This document shows positions 46,186 through 56,713 of a stretch of DNA of 64,000 nucleotides, one piece after another. Numbering within the stretch: the first letter of the stretch is position 1; every line of letters starts with the position of its first letter. Source of the DNA: Wujia chipingensis (GTDB taxonomy: Bacteria; Bacillota; Clostridia; Lachnospirales; Lachnospiraceae); NCBI RefSeq assembly GCF_014337155.1, contig NZ_CP060632.1, forward strand, positions 999,001 through 1,063,000, in the 5' to 3' direction. Made by a program: the position numbers and the translations under genes. The notes beneath the pieces are model-generated. The model saw only the letters and a program-made list of their open reading frames with translations. It was not told the DNA's origin and searched no databases.

Positions 46186-49100
46186 ATGAACAAACAAAAA
46201 ACCAGAAAAAAAGTAGTTGCATTTCTGCTTTCTATGTTGATGTTAATTTCATTATTCCAGAACATCAGCTATACACCGATTGCGGAAGGCGGGGAGACAG
46301 AGAGTGTCGCATCGGAGAGTGATGCAAATTTCGCAACAGGGCAGCAAAGTTTAGGAACACAAGAAAATCAAAATGGTGTTCCTTTAGAAGAAGAGAATCT
46401 GAATGAAACCTCACAAAATGTGGCAGATGATTCCGTAGATCTTTCACTTTGGAACAATGCATATACAGATACGTCAAATGGAATAACGATGAATTTTACT
46501 GCCAGTGTTAAACATAATGGGCAGGAGACGGATTTGGATCAGGTAACAAAAGTATTCGAAGGTGATGAGTTTAACTTAAAATATAAATGGGAGTTAGATA
46601 ACAGTGCCATTCCAAGAGATGGAAATCCTATTTATATCAAAGTAAATTTTAATGATTTGAATAACCTTGAATTGATATCCGGAAAACAGGATATTATGCT
46701 TGAAGGAAAAAAAGTAGGTTATATTTATATTAGTAATGGTTATGCATATATATGCCTTGATAATCAGACTTTCTTGACGGAAAACACAAGAAAGGGAGAT
46801 GGAACAATATATGGAAATGTAAAGCTGACGGAAACCGATAAGGGATCCGGAGATAAAATAACGATTGGAACTGCAAAGAAAAAAGTTTCAGATGTGATTT
46901 ACGATGATGGAACAGCAACAAGTACATTGACAGTACAGAAAGCAACCGATGGAAAAGCAACCTATGACAAGAGTACAAATACGTGGAAGCAGTCATATAA
47001 GTTGACATTAAAAACGACTGGCTCTGTGTCCGGGGTATCTTTGACAGATAGTTTAGGTGCAAACTTAAAGAATATCTCCAATATCAAGATTGCAAGCAGC
47101 AATGATTCAAATGTCACTGCGAATACCATATATGGAAGCTTTGGTGCTCTGGCAAATGCTTTGAACAAACTTGGTTCATCGGATGGCAGTACTACGACCG
47201 TGGAAGTTACTTATGATGTAGAGACAGATGAAGGTATTTTTGATCCGGATAATGCGAATAGTACTTCTTATACGAATACAGTAGATTATACATATAAGAA
47301 TAATAAAAAAGAGACAAAAACGGGAACTACATCAGCAACTTACGATGTGACAAGACCAGAAGTAAAGAAAACAGGTTCGTTGGATGAAACTTCCAAGGTT
47401 GTGACATGGACGATTACGATTGATCTGAAGGATTATGCAGGAGAGTATGATTCTTTGGATGCGTTGCTTGGTTCTGGCACAATTGAGGATATGCCAGAGA
47501 TTGGATCAGGGCTGTGTGATAAGGATGGCAATTTGCTGGGAGATACAAAACAGACATTGCGCGCTACTGATTTTACGGGGAACAACGGTGTATATACGGC
47601 AACTGTTTACACAAAGGTAACAGATGATTATATGGATTCTGCGACCAAACTGGATGTGAAAAATGATGTAACTCTTACAACAAATAAGGGTTATAAATAT
47701 ACGGGAACCGGAACTGTGCAGACGCCGGGAAAAGAATGGTCTATTGAAAAGCATGCTGTGAAAATGCAGGATGGATATATTTATTGGACGGTTTCTGTGA
47801 AAGATATTCCAGAAAATCTGACAAATGTGTATATCAAAGATAATATGCAAAAATACTGGAATAATCCGGGAAGCATGTCAGGCATATATAACACAAAGAT
47901 TACATTTACAAGAAAAGATAATTCATCGTTTGATGTAGATGTAACTGATTCGAATGATGCTAATATTGACAATGAATATGTGACATATACACCAGACACT
48001 GCAGGAAATAATCAAGGATATGATTATAAGTTTGCGTTTAAAGATAGTCTCTTTACAGGATCGAATCCGGTAAAGGAAATAACATTAGAATACAAGACTA
48101 AGATTTTGGATACTGATTTGAATCAGGTACAGAGAAATTATAAAAACGAAGCAAACATTTATTATTCTGCAAATGGCAAGGAAGAGAAAAAAAGTGATGA
48201 GGATGTATATACAAATCCATTGCCACCTTTGAATAAGACAGTTACAACGCAGGTAGATGAAACAGGTAAGATTAGCTACATGTTAGATGTGTCATTGAAT
48301 TCCATTGCGCTTTCAGGTGGAGAATCTGTTACGATTGCGGATACATTACCAACGGATATGAAATTATCTTCCAGCATGATAACTGCATACTTCTATGTCA
48401 GGGATGTAGCGCATAATACAGCGGGGAAGTTATCGGATATGCCGTATTATGCAGGTGGAGCAACGATACCGAACATTGATCTTCAGACAAGTGAAACGAA
48501 TGGAATTGCAAGTTTTACGATTCCGATTACTGCGGGTTATATTGCTTTGATGAATGCCATTGACAACTATTCAGCGGGAACAGAGACACATGTTCGGATT
48601 AAGTATACGACAGAAGTAACAAGTCTGGAGGATTTTGCAAAGAAGGGATCGGAAACCTTTACGAATTCTGCTCAGCTAAAGATAGGCAGTACAAATGTTG
48701 GAACACCAGTATCAACGACAACGACATTGAAAGCACCTGCATTGGTATCGAAGGACGGAGTATTTTACGGTACCTATGATAACACGACAGGTGCAGATAA
48801 CAGTAAATATAATACAGCGGAGTATACGATCGAAGTCAACAAGGGTGCTTATGATCTGGTACCGGGAGATGGAAAATTAACGGCTGTGGATAAACTCGGT
48901 ACTGCATTCTCTTATAATATGCAGAGTATCAAGGTATACGAAGTAAATGGCGGTACAGAAACACCATTGACAAGTGGAACCGATTATACAGTCAGCTATG
49001 ATGGATCTTCAAATTCACTGAAATTTGAATTACCAGATAGCAAGTATTTGAAGATAACCTATACAACGAAGTGTAATCTGAAGTTTATGGAAGGAAATAG

Positions 49101-52100
49101 TTCGATAACATTGACAGATGAGCAGTCTTCCAATACGTTTACATTAAATGGGTATCAGCCAGATCAGGGTGGATCGAAAACGTTCCAGGGACAGGTGTTT
49201 ACCAAAGGACAGCATGAGGCAGAATCTAATTATGGCTCGATAGAGTTATATAAATATTGGACCGATGCGGCTGGAACGACACATGCACTGAAAGATTCTA
49301 CATTCCGTTTGTATGAAGCAACCTATGATTCTACAACAGGTATCATGACACGTGGAACGATGGTAAAGGATACGGATGTGTTGAAAGTAACGGATGATGT
49401 TGCAGGTAAGTTGACGATTGACCGATTGAATTATGATCAGATTTATGAATTGGTAGAGGTATCTGCTGCAGAAGGGTTTGATGTTCGGGCAGATTCGTTT
49501 TACTTTGTACTTAAAAAGTCGTCGAACATAACGATTCCAAACAGTTACGAGGGAAAGACGTTTACAAATGATACGGGATATAATCTTCCATATGAGAATG
49601 AAAAGTCTACATACTATACAGGTTCCTACGACTTCTCAGCTACAAAGCAGTTGGATGGCACAACCGCTTATGCAAGTGGCAACACCTATACCTTTAAGAA
49701 TTTTGCAGTGGAAGAGGTATCAGCAGACGCTGCAAACGCTACCAGGGTAAAGGATATTACGACCGGAACAACTGCTGGTAATACAACGGGAACAATTATA
49801 TTTAAGGATAAGGTAAGTTATAGTTCTGCAACAATAGGAGATGTAGGAAAACATTACTACAAGGTTTATGAGAAAAGCTCTGGGTACACAGATGTAACAA
49901 CGGATACGAACTATTATATTCTGACGGTAGATGTTGCATTGGATAATGCTACAAATCCGACAAAGCTGGTTGCAACATGCAGTAAGATTACGAAGTATAA
50001 CAGTGCAGGAACCGGTACCACGGCTTCAGAGGTTGTATTTAATAATACGACCGTGACTACGACGATTCAGGGTACAAAATCATGGGTTGGTGATACCACA
50101 GCAGATCGTCCGGCTAGCATTCAGGTAAAGTTATATAAGTTGAAACAGGGTGGAAACGAGAATGACGATGCCGATTGGGAGCAGGTCGGAGCAGTCAGGA
50201 CTGTAGATGCAGCAAGTGCATGGAAGTATTCATTTGGAACATTGCCAAAGTATTATCCGGGAATGGCTACTGAGATTCCATATAAGGTAGTAGAGACAGC
50301 GGTCGCTGGATATACGACAAGTTACCCTGCAGGTACTTATGATATCGTGAATACAATGATTCAGACATCCGGCAGCATTACATTTACTGCATTAAAGAAG
50401 CTGGATAATGCAACGAACTATTCAGCTAACTATACATTTGCGGGATTTGCAGTGGATGAGCTGAATGCAGATCTGTCAATAAAGACGGCAGGGGCTGCTA
50501 CAGGAACAACAAATGGAAGTACAAATGGAACCGTAACATTCACACCACTAACATATGATTCTGCAGTGACAGGAAATGTCGGAGAGCACATTTACAAGAT
50601 TTATGAAAAAGAATCTGGTTATGCAGGTGTTACAAAAGATGATACGTATTATGTAGTCAAGGTAAATGTGACAAAGAATACTGCAGGCAACAAATTGGAT
50701 GCCGCAGTTACTTCTGTGCAGAAATATGTGAATGGAGCTGCGAGCGGCAGTGCAGGAACAAGCTTAGGTGCCGTCATCTTCGAGAATAAAACGGAAAAAA
50801 CATCTGTATCAGGAACCAAGACATGGGTAGATACGGGATATGAAGCGTATCGTCCATCCAGCATTGAGTTGAAACTGTATCGATTGAAGAATGGTACGAC
50901 AGCCGATTGGGAGTTGGTAAAAACACAGAGTCTGAGTACAACAGAAACGACGAAGAACTTTACCTTTGATAATCTGGATAAATACTATGCAGGTACAGAT
51001 GAGGAAATCCGGTATAAGGTAGAAGAAACACCGGTTTCTGGGTATACGACGAGATATGCAGCGAATGGCTATGATATCACGAATACTTTACAGACAACGA
51101 AGGTGTCAATCCGGAAGGATTGGGATGATAATAATGACGCGGATGGATATAGACCGCGGACCCTTAAGGTTTCCTTAATGGAAAATGGAGTTTCCCTGTC
51201 GAAGGATATTACATTGACAGCAGGGAATAACTGGACTGCAAGCTGGGGCAATCTGCCGGTTTATAAGAATGGTGTAGAGATCAAGTATTCGGTTGTTGAA
51301 GATACTGCAAGCATGCCTGCTTCATATTCACAGAAGTCATCTGTAATCCAGAAGCAGAGTGATGGAACGTATCTGGCGGTTATCACAAACCAGTACTCGA
51401 TGGATAAAGTCAGTCATACAGTGACAAAGGTATGGGATGATAATAACAACCGCGATGGATTGCGGACACCAATTACAGTACGACTTATAGCGGATGGCAC
51501 AGCTGTTACAGATCCGGAAGCAACGAAGGAATTGAATGAGACCAATCATTGGACATACACGTGGAATGATCTGAACAAGCAGAATGCGGCAGGTACGGAT
51601 ATTGTGTATACGGTTGAAGAAGTTGGTACAGTTAGCGGTTATACAACGACTGTTGTGACATCAGGATCAGCGACAACGATTACGAATAAACGTACAGTTC
51701 GGACAAGAAATATCACAGTCAATAAAGTATGGGCGGATAATAATGCTACATCCCGTCCGACGAGTGTAGATGTTCAATTATATGCAAATGGTTCCGCGGT
51801 TGGAGCCGCTGTAACACTGGAAGATGCAAATCACTGGACTTATACATGGAATGACCTTCCATATAATGAGGCTGGTCAGCAGATTGTATATACAGTCAAG
51901 GAGGTCGCTGTACCACAGGGTTATGGCGTATCCTACAGTCCGATGACAGTTGATGCAACAGGAAATGGTTCTATCACAATTACCAATTCTTATCCATCGA
52001 CAACAAGAACTGTGACAAAGGTATGGGATGATCAGAATAATAATGACCGGAAACGACCAACCAGCATACAGGTACAGTTAATGTACGATGGAAATGTATA

Positions 52101-53238
52101 TGACACGGTAACTTTGAGTGAAACAAATCATTGGACTTATACATGGACAGAGCTTCCGAAGTACAGTGATGTAGCAGCAAATACAGAATATGTATATACA
52201 GTCAAAGAAGTCGATGTACCAGCCGGATATACAGTAAGTTATGTGAAGAAGAATGCTTCTGGTACAACTGTGACAGCAGAAGATGCTGGTGAAAACGGTG
52301 TATTTGAGGTTCGAAATTCATATACAACACAAAAGGGTGATATCGAGGTTGAAAAGAAGTGGGTTGGCGACAACCTGGCAGCAGATGATCATAGTGCAAT
52401 CACAGTCACGCTTTATAAGAATGGTGTTGCAACGACAAAGACTTTGAAGCTGGATAAGACAAATAACTGGAAGGGTACATTTACAGATCTCGACAAATAC
52501 GAGAATGGCGTTGAGATATCGTATAGTGTGAGAGAGACAGAGGTTGCAAATTATGTAGCTTCTTATGCACCGTCAAGTGGAAGTATTGGAGATACGATTG
52601 TTGTAACAAATACATATGCTCCGGCGAAGCTTGTGTTGACAAAGACCGTAGCGGGTGGTGTATCCAAAACAGATGCGGAGCAGACAATTCGCTTTGAGGT
52701 TGTTGAGGATGCAACCGGTACAAAGACAACCTATAGTCTTGCAGATTTTTCTTATGATACTGCTAGTAAGACGTGGTCAAAGGAAATCAGTTGCAATGCA
52801 GGCAGCTATACAGTCAATGAGATTGCTTCAGATGTAGATGGATATACGTTGAGCAAGATCACATATGTGGTAGACGCGCAGACTGCGGTGGAGGGCAAAA
52901 CCGCTTCGGTTGTAATCGGAGATCATGCGACAGCAAGTGTTGCATATACAAATACGTATGATAAGACAACGGAAACGACTGAGACGACCGAGACCACAGA
53001 AACCACAGAAACGACTGAGACTACAGAAACCACTGAAACGACGGATACAACCACAGAGATTACGACGACGGAGACAAGTACTACGAGTACGACAACAACT
53101 ACAACTACGACATCTTCCAACACAGTGAAGAAGACAGGTGATACAGCGCCGATTGCTCCAATCACCATTATAATGATAGTTGCGGCTGTTGGAATAATCA
53201 TACTTGGTGTTTCCAAAAAGAAACGAAGCGATAAGTAA
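46186..53238 (+). CDS. Giant cell-wall adhesin with FctA-like and Cna_B domains
   Basis: 2350 residues, secreted, signal peptide at 1-30 (VVAFLLSMLMLISLFQNI). An N-terminal adhesin region of about 1000 residues is built of Ig-like isopeptide folds. A SpaA-type domain lies near 1016-1130. Two FctA-like pilin domains begin near 1145 and 1395. Seven Cna_B domains begin near 1296, 1543, 1642, 1746, 1845, 1943 and 2055, each opening with K-x-W and ending in a T-N strand, suggesting Lys-Asn isopeptide bonds. A TET-repeat stalk (about 2259-2311) leads to VKKTGD (about 2314-2319), a hydrophobic helix and KKKRSDK, a non-LPXTG sortase signal. Start ATG 46186 has GGAGGATGGAG upstream. No sortase gene is nearby. 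Confidence 0.92.
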   Translation: MNKQKTRKKVVAFLLSMLMLISLFQNISYTPIAEGGETESVASESDANFATGQQSLGTQENQNGVPLEEENLNETSQNVADDSVDLSLWNNAYTDTSNGITMNFTASVKHNGQETDLDQVTKVFEGDEFNLKYKWELDNSAIPRDGNPIYIKVNFNDLNNLELISGKQDIMLEGKKVGYIYISNGYAYICLDNQTFLTENTRKGDGTIYGNVKLTETDKGSGDKITIGTAKKKVSDVIYDDGTATSTLTVQKATDGKATYDKSTNTWKQSYKLTLKTTGSVSGVSLTDSLGANLKNISNIKIASSNDSNVTANTIYGSFGALANALNKLGSSDGSTTTVEVTYDVETDEGIFDPDNANSTSYTNTVDYTYKNNKKETKTGTTSATYDVTRPEVKKTGSLDETSKVVTWTITIDLKDYAGEYDSLDALLGSGTIEDMPEIGSGLCDKDGNLLGDTKQTLRATDFTGNNGVYTATVYTKVTDDYMDSATKLDVKNDVTLTTNKGYKYTGTGTVQTPGKEWSIEKHAVKMQDGYIYWTVSVKDIPENLTNVYIKDNMQKYWNNPGSMSGIYNTKITFTRKDNSSFDVDVTDSNDANIDNEYVTYTPDTAGNNQGYDYKFAFKDSLFTGSNPVKEITLEYKTKILDTDLNQVQRNYKNEANIYYSANGKEEKKSDEDVYTNPLPPLNKTVTTQVDETGKISYMLDVSLNSIALSGGESVTIADTLPTDMKLSSSMITAYFYVRDVAHNTAGKLSDMPYYAGGATIPNIDLQTSETNGIASFTIPITAGYIALMNAIDNYSAGTETHVRIKYTTEVTSLEDFAKKGSETFTNSAQLKIGSTNVGTPVSTTTTLKAPALVSKDGVFYGTYDNTTGADNSKYNTAEYTIEVNKGAYDLVPGDGKLTAVDKLGTAFSYNMQSIKVYEVNGGTETPLTSGTDYTVSYDGSSNSLKFELPDSKYLKITYTTKCNLKFMEGNSSITLTDEQSSNTFTLNGYQPDQGGSKTFQGQVFTKGQHEAESNYGSIELYKYWTDAAGTTHALKDSTFRLYEATYDSTTGIMTRGTMVKDTDVLKVTDDVAGKLTIDRLNYDQIYELVEVSAAEGFDVRADSFYFVLKKSSNITIPNSYEGKTFTNDTGYNLPYENEKSTYYTGSYDFSATKQLDGTTAYASGNTYTFKNFAVEEVSADAANATRVKDITTGTTAGNTTGTIIFKDKVSYSSATIGDVGKHYYKVYEKSSGYTDVTTDTNYYILTVDVALDNATNPTKLVATCSKITKYNSAGTGTTASEVVFNNTTVTTTIQGTKSWVGDTTADRPASIQVKLYKLKQGGNENDDADWEQVGAVRTVDAASAWKYSFGTLPKYYPGMATEIPYKVVETAVAGYTTSYPAGTYDIVNTMIQTSGSITFTALKKLDNATNYSANYTFAGFAVDELNADLSIKTAGAATGTTNGSTNGTVTFTPLTYDSAVTGNVGEHIYKIYEKESGYAGVTKDDTYYVVKVNVTKNTAGNKLDAAVTSVQKYVNGAASGSAGTSLGAVIFENKTEKTSVSGTKTWVDTGYEAYRPSSIELKLYRLKNGTTADWELVKTQSLSTTETTKNFTFDNLDKYYAGTDEEIRYKVEETPVSGYTTRYAANGYDITNTLQTTKVSIRKDWDDNNDADGYRPRTLKVSLMENGVSLSKDITLTAGNNWTASWGNLPVYKNGVEIKYSVVEDTASMPASYSQKSSVIQKQSDGTYLAVITNQYSMDKVSHTVTKVWDDNNNRDGLRTPITVRLIADGTAVTDPEATKELNETNHWTYTWNDLNKQNAAGTDIVYTVEEVGTVSGYTTTVVTSGSATTITNKRTVRTRNITVNKVWADNNATSRPTSVDVQLYANGSAVGAAVTLEDANHWTYTWNDLPYNEAGQQIVYTVKEVAVPQGYGVSYSPMTVDATGNGSITITNSYPSTTRTVTKVWDDQNNNDRKRPTSIQVQLMYDGNVYDTVTLSETNHWTYTWTELPKYSDVAANTEYVYTVKEVDVPAGYTVSYVKKNASGTTVTAEDAGENGVFEVRNSYTTQKGDIEVEKKWVGDNLAADDHSAITVTLYKNGVATTKTLKLDKTNNWKGTFTDLDKYENGVEISYSVRETEVANYVASYAPSSGSIGDTIVVTNTYAPAKLVLTKTVAGGVSKTDAEQTIRFEVVEDATGTKTTYSLADFSYDTASKTWSKEISCNAGSYTVNEIASDVDGYTLSKITYVVDAQTAVEGKTASVVIGDHATASVAYTNTYDKTTETTETTETTETTETTETTETTETTDTTTEITTTETSTTSTTTTTTTTSSNTVKKTGDTAPIAPITIIMIVAAVGIIILGVSKKKRSDK
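52969..53050 (+). repeat. Short tandem TET-coding repeat
   Basis: Near-perfect repeats of about 9 bases encode Thr-Glu-Thr units in the wall-spanning stalk. Such repeats can change copy number by slippage in multiples that keep the frame. Confidence 0.8.
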
Positions 53239-53250
53239 ATAAGTTTTACG

Positions 53251-53280
53251 AAGAAGGGCTTTCTATAAGCCCTTCTTTTA
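53251..53280 (+). terminator. Terminator after the adhesin gene
   Basis: AAGAAGGGCTT pairs with AAGCCCTTCTT, followed by TTTA. Confidence 0.85.
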
Positions 53281-53305
53281 AGTAAACAGAAGGATTTGAA
53301 AATAA

Positions 53306-54646
53306 ATGAAACAAACATACTATAAGGAAGCGTTTCGATCGCTGATTACCTTATCCATCCCGACGGTATTAGAAGAGGTGCTGTCGACGCTGCTTCAATA
53401 TGTTGATACGGCGATGGTGGGACATCTGGGTGAGAAAGCAACGGCAGCAGTCAGCACGACAACAACCATCGGCTGGCTGATCCACTCAATTCCAAGTGCG
53501 ATTGCGGTTGCTGTGCTGGCGATTGCATCGAAGGCAAATGGAGCCGGGGACGAAGCCAAACTGAAGAAACTGGCTGGACAATCAATACTATATGCATTTA
53601 CAATCGGAACGTTATTGGAAGTGATCGCGCTTGTGCTGTCCCCGTATATTCCGGTGTGGATGGGCGTTGAACCGGATATTGTAAGACCGGCAAGCGTGTA
53701 TTTCACAATTACAAGCATTTCACTTGTGTTTCGGGCGTCTTCCCGCGTCTTTTCCGCGATGATTCGATCCATTAAGGATACGAAATCGCCGATGTTTATC
53801 AGCGTGGGTGAAAATGTGTTAAATATCCTATTGAATACGGTATTTATATATGGTCTGAATCTCGGCGTGGCAGGTGCGGCAATCGCATCCTGCATCAGTT
53901 TTGGAATCGGCGGTATTGCGATGTTTCTGCTGATGCTCAGCAAGACGAAGCTTCGACCAACGCGAGAGGACAGGAGATTCGACCGGGAGATTCTGTCAGA
54001 GACATTTACGATTGGACTTCCAGCGCTTGGCACGACTTTCGTAAGCTGCTTTGGATACATTGCGTTTGCGCGGATGGTATCTGGTATGGGAACGACGATA
54101 TTTGCGGCGCATTCAATCGCCATTACAGCGGAGCAGATTGTCTATATTCCAGGATACGGACTGCGTGTGGCGACCAGTACATTGGTCGGAAATGCACTCG
54201 GAGAGAAGGATATCCGGAAATTAAAAGCAACGGAGCGGGTATCGATCCTGATCACATTATTGATTATGGTAGTAAATGGTATCGGACTCTACCTATTCGC
54301 ATATCCATTTATGCGTCTGTTTACGAACTCAGTCAATGCGGCGCGGATCGGAAGTGAGATGCTGCGTCTGGTTTCGTTTTCAGAGCCGTTTTTTGGACTG
54401 ATGATTGTCTTAGAGGGTATTTCCTATGGTATGGGTCGGACGAAGCATGTGTTCGCGTGTGAGGCGGTCAGCATGTGGGGCATCCGGATATTTGGTACGT
54501 TCTTATGCGTGAATGTGTTTGGACTGGGTTTAAAGGCAGTCTGGCTTTGCATGATCGCAGACAATATATGTAAAGCAATTTTGCTGTATATATTCCGCCC
54601 GAAACATGTGGAAGAAAATGCTGATGATAGAGGAGAGCTACGGTGA
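53306..54646 (+). CDS. MATE-family efflux transporter
   Basis: 446 residues with about twelve transmembrane helices in two halves. The N-terminal SIPTVLEEVLSTLLQYVDTAMVGHLG and the mid-protein repeat FTIGLPALGTTFVSCFGYIAFARMV are the usual MATE signatures. Such proteins expel organic cations in exchange for Na+ or H+. Substrate unknown. It overlaps the dus start by 4 bases (GTGA). Confidence 0.94.
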   Translation: MKQTYYKEAFRSLITLSIPTVLEEVLSTLLQYVDTAMVGHLGEKATAAVSTTTTIGWLIHSIPSAIAVAVLAIASKANGAGDEAKLKKLAGQSILYAFTIGTLLEVIALVLSPYIPVWMGVEPDIVRPASVYFTITSISLVFRASSRVFSAMIRSIKDTKSPMFISVGENVLNILLNTVFIYGLNLGVAGAAIASCISFGIGGIAMFLLMLSKTKLRPTREDRRFDREILSETFTIGLPALGTTFVSCFGYIAFARMVSGMGTTIFAAHSIAITAEQIVYIPGYGLRVATSTLVGNALGEKDIRKLKATERVSILITLLIMVVNGIGLYLFAYPFMRLFTNSVNAARIGSEMLRLVSFSEPFFGLMIVLEGISYGMGRTKHVFACEAVSMWGIRIFGTFLCVNVFGLGLKAVWLCMIADNICKAILLYIFRPKHVEENADDRGELR

Positions 54647-55629
54647 GTATTACAGAATCCGAGAAAATACAATTTTATCTGGCACCGATGGAATCCGTGA
54701 CAGGGTATGTGTACCGGAATGTGTATCATGCGATGTTTGGCGATATGGACAAGTATGTGACACCGTTCATCGCACCATCGAAGAAGAAAATATTGAAGAC
54801 AAGAGAGCGGAAGGATGTAGCACCGGAGCATAACCGGGGCATGTATGTCGTGCCGCAGATTCTGACGAACGATGCGGAACAGTTCCTTACGACGTGCAAT
54901 ATGCTGGCGGAGCTTGGCTATCAGGAAGTGAATCTGAATCTGGGCTGTCCGATGGCAACGGTCGTATCGAAGAAGAAAGGAAGTGGATTCTTAGAGGAAC
55001 CAGATCGATTAGACCGGTTCTTTGATGCGGTATTTGAGGGGATATCCAGACTGCCGGAGGAGCGAAGCTGCAAGATCTCTGTGAAGACGCGGATCGGAAT
55101 GGAGTTTCCCGAAGAGTTTGCGGATATCCTGCAGATCTATAACCGGTATCCTATCTCCGAAGTGATCATTCATCCACGTCTGCAGAAGGATTTCTACAAC
55201 AATCAACCGAATCTCGATGTATTTGCGGAAGCACTGAAGGAATGTGTGCACCCGGTCTGTTATAACGGAGATATCTTCACGGTGGAAGATTATCATGTGT
55301 TCCGGGAGATGTTTCCACAGGTAGACCGCATTATGCTTGGAAGAGGTGTAATTGCGAATCCGGGACTGGTACGGGAGATCCGGACAGGGCAGTCGGTAAC
55401 AACGGCAGAGCTAAAGGAGTACCATGACCGGTTGTATGCTGGGTACCGGGAAGAGATGGACTGTGAGCGGGATGCGCTCTTTAAGATGAAGGAAGTGTGG
55501 TTTTATCTGGGTAAGATGTTTCCAGAAGCAGAGCGGGAGCTGAAGAAGGTAAAGAAAGCAGATCGACCGGAGGAGTACCTGGCTGCGGTGAGAAGTGTAT
55601 TTACTTTGCCCGTGCATGCGCTGCAATAA
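54643..55629 (+). CDS. dus: tRNA-dihydrouridine synthase
   Basis: An FMN TIM-barrel enzyme that reduces uridines in the tRNA D-loop. 328 residues. FYLAPMESVTGYVYR opens the barrel, the catalytic cysteine is in LNLGCPM (about 105-111), and ISVKTRIGME and VDRIMLGRGVIANPGL are FMN and phosphate segments. The GTG start overlaps the MATE stop. Its 3' end overlaps the convergent gene by 29 bases. Confidence 0.93.
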   Translation: MSITESEKIQFYLAPMESVTGYVYRNVYHAMFGDMDKYVTPFIAPSKKKILKTRERKDVAPEHNRGMYVVPQILTNDAEQFLTTCNMLAELGYQEVNLNLGCPMATVVSKKKGSGFLEEPDRLDRFFDAVFEGISRLPEERSCKISVKTRIGMEFPEEFADILQIYNRYPISEVIIHPRLQKDFYNNQPNLDVFAEALKECVHPVCYNGDIFTVEDYHVFREMFPQVDRIMLGRGVIANPGLVREIRTGQSVTTAELKEYHDRLYAGYREEMDCERDALFKMKEVWFYLGKMFPEAERELKKVKKADRPEEYLAAVRSVFTLPVHALQ

Positions 55630-56713
55630 TCTTCATTGCCTGCATATCCTCTGGTGTGTCGATGTCTGCTAGCTCATAGTGTTGTGTAACCGGTAGGAGT
55701 CTTACATGTTCCCTGTGGTTTTGAATCACAGTATTGCCGCCATTTTTTGGAGGTAGTGCAGAAAGTTCATCAAAGTAAGCAGATGGAAAAACAACCGGGG
55801 AACCGACAGTATTCTGATTGCAAGTCCGCCAGATCGTATCGGGTGCATTTTTGGCGCAGAAAAGCAATGCACCGATTGTCTCCCGTGAGACGAGCGGCTG
55901 GTCTGAAGGCAGGAACAGACAGTGGCTTGCTTTGTTCTTTATTGCACCGGTTCCAAGTCGAATCATATCGTTCCGGTCCGGCAGATTATGCAGAAGAAAT
56001 GGGATATCCTGTTTCTTACATATATGTGCAATTTCCGGGTGGATCGTCACAACCAGCCGGTTTTGCCCAAGCATTTCGGTCGCATCAAACGCGTATGCAA
56101 TCAGTGGTTTCCCATTAAAATCAGTGAGGAGTTTATTGGCACCGAAGCGTTTGCTTTTCCCGGATGCCATGATGATACAGAACGTGTCTCCATAAGGCTT
56201 ATCTAAATCTACGAGAAAACAATCATCCCGCTTGCAGAGAGCGTCCAGGAAAGGAAGTTTTTGTTTACGGACAACTAAAAGTACATGTTTGGCTGCGAGC
56301 AGACGGGAAATTGCTTCCTGATACGCAGGAATTGTCTGTTCCAGATAACCGGTTTCGTCGATGGTTACCCAGTCGGATGGATGACGGATACACATATCCA
56401 GAAATTCGATGCCTTTTGTGAGAAATGCTTTCGGAACCGGTTGCATTTTGTTTGTGTTTCCGGGTGCATCTGCCTGATATCTTCCAATCTGGACAGCCTC
56501 GCCTGACAGGTTTTTTTTCATATAGACACCATCTTCGGGTACTACATAGGACGTAAGCCCGGGCATTGGTTGTGGGAAAAGGGCAGAAAGAAGCGTGGAC
56601 TTTCCGCTTCCGCGGCTTCCGGTCAGAATCAGATGCTTTTTGCTGCTAGCGCGAAAAGATCTCCAGATACAATTTGCGGTTGGCCTGTATGCAGGCATCT
56701 CGATACCGTTCAT
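55601..56713 (-). CDS. Fused P-loop NTPase and MobA/MocA-like nucleotidyltransferase
   Basis: 370 residues in two parts. Residues 1-175 are a P-loop NTPase with Walker A TGSRGSGKST (about 32-41) and WVTIDETGYLEQ as Walker B, resembling THEP1-type nucleoside triphosphatases. Residues of about 180-370 are a MobA/MocA-type transferase: IMASGKSKRFGANKLL is the NTP-binding loop, with FNGKPLIAYAFDA, FLPSDQPLVS and GSPVVFPSAYF. MocA-type enzymes add cytidylate to the molybdenum cofactor of hydroxylases. The gene overlaps the ModE-type gene by 68 bases. A role in finishing the cofactor of the nearby hydroxylase is inferred. Confidence 0.87.
   Translation of the reverse strand: MNGIEMPAYRPTANCIWRSFRASSKKHLILTGSRGSGKSTLLSALFPQPMPGLTSYVVPEDGVYMKKNLSGEAVQIGRYQADAPGNTNKMQPVPKAFLTKGIEFLDMCIRHPSDWVTIDETGYLEQTIPAYQEAISRLLAAKHVLLVVRKQKLPFLDALCKRDDCFLVDLDKPYGDTFCIIMASGKSKRFGANKLLTDFNGKPLIAYAFDATEMLGQNRLVVTIHPEIAHICKKQDIPFLLHNLPDRNDMIRLGTGAIKNKASHCLFLPSDQPLVSRETIGALLFCAKNAPDTIWRTCNQNTVGSPVVFPSAYFDELSALPPKNGGNTVIQNHREHVRLLPVTQHYELADIDTPEDMQAMKIIAAHARAK

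Noticed and set aside
52969..53120. Tandem repeats near the adhesin end as a possible CRISPR array
   Set aside because: The units are about 9 bases, contiguous and in frame, encoding a Thr/Glu stalk; there are no spacers.
53395..54123. A 242-codon minus-strand open frame opposite the MATE gene
   Set aside because: The plus-strand MATE protein is well supported and this frame shows no ribosome site or recognisable domain.
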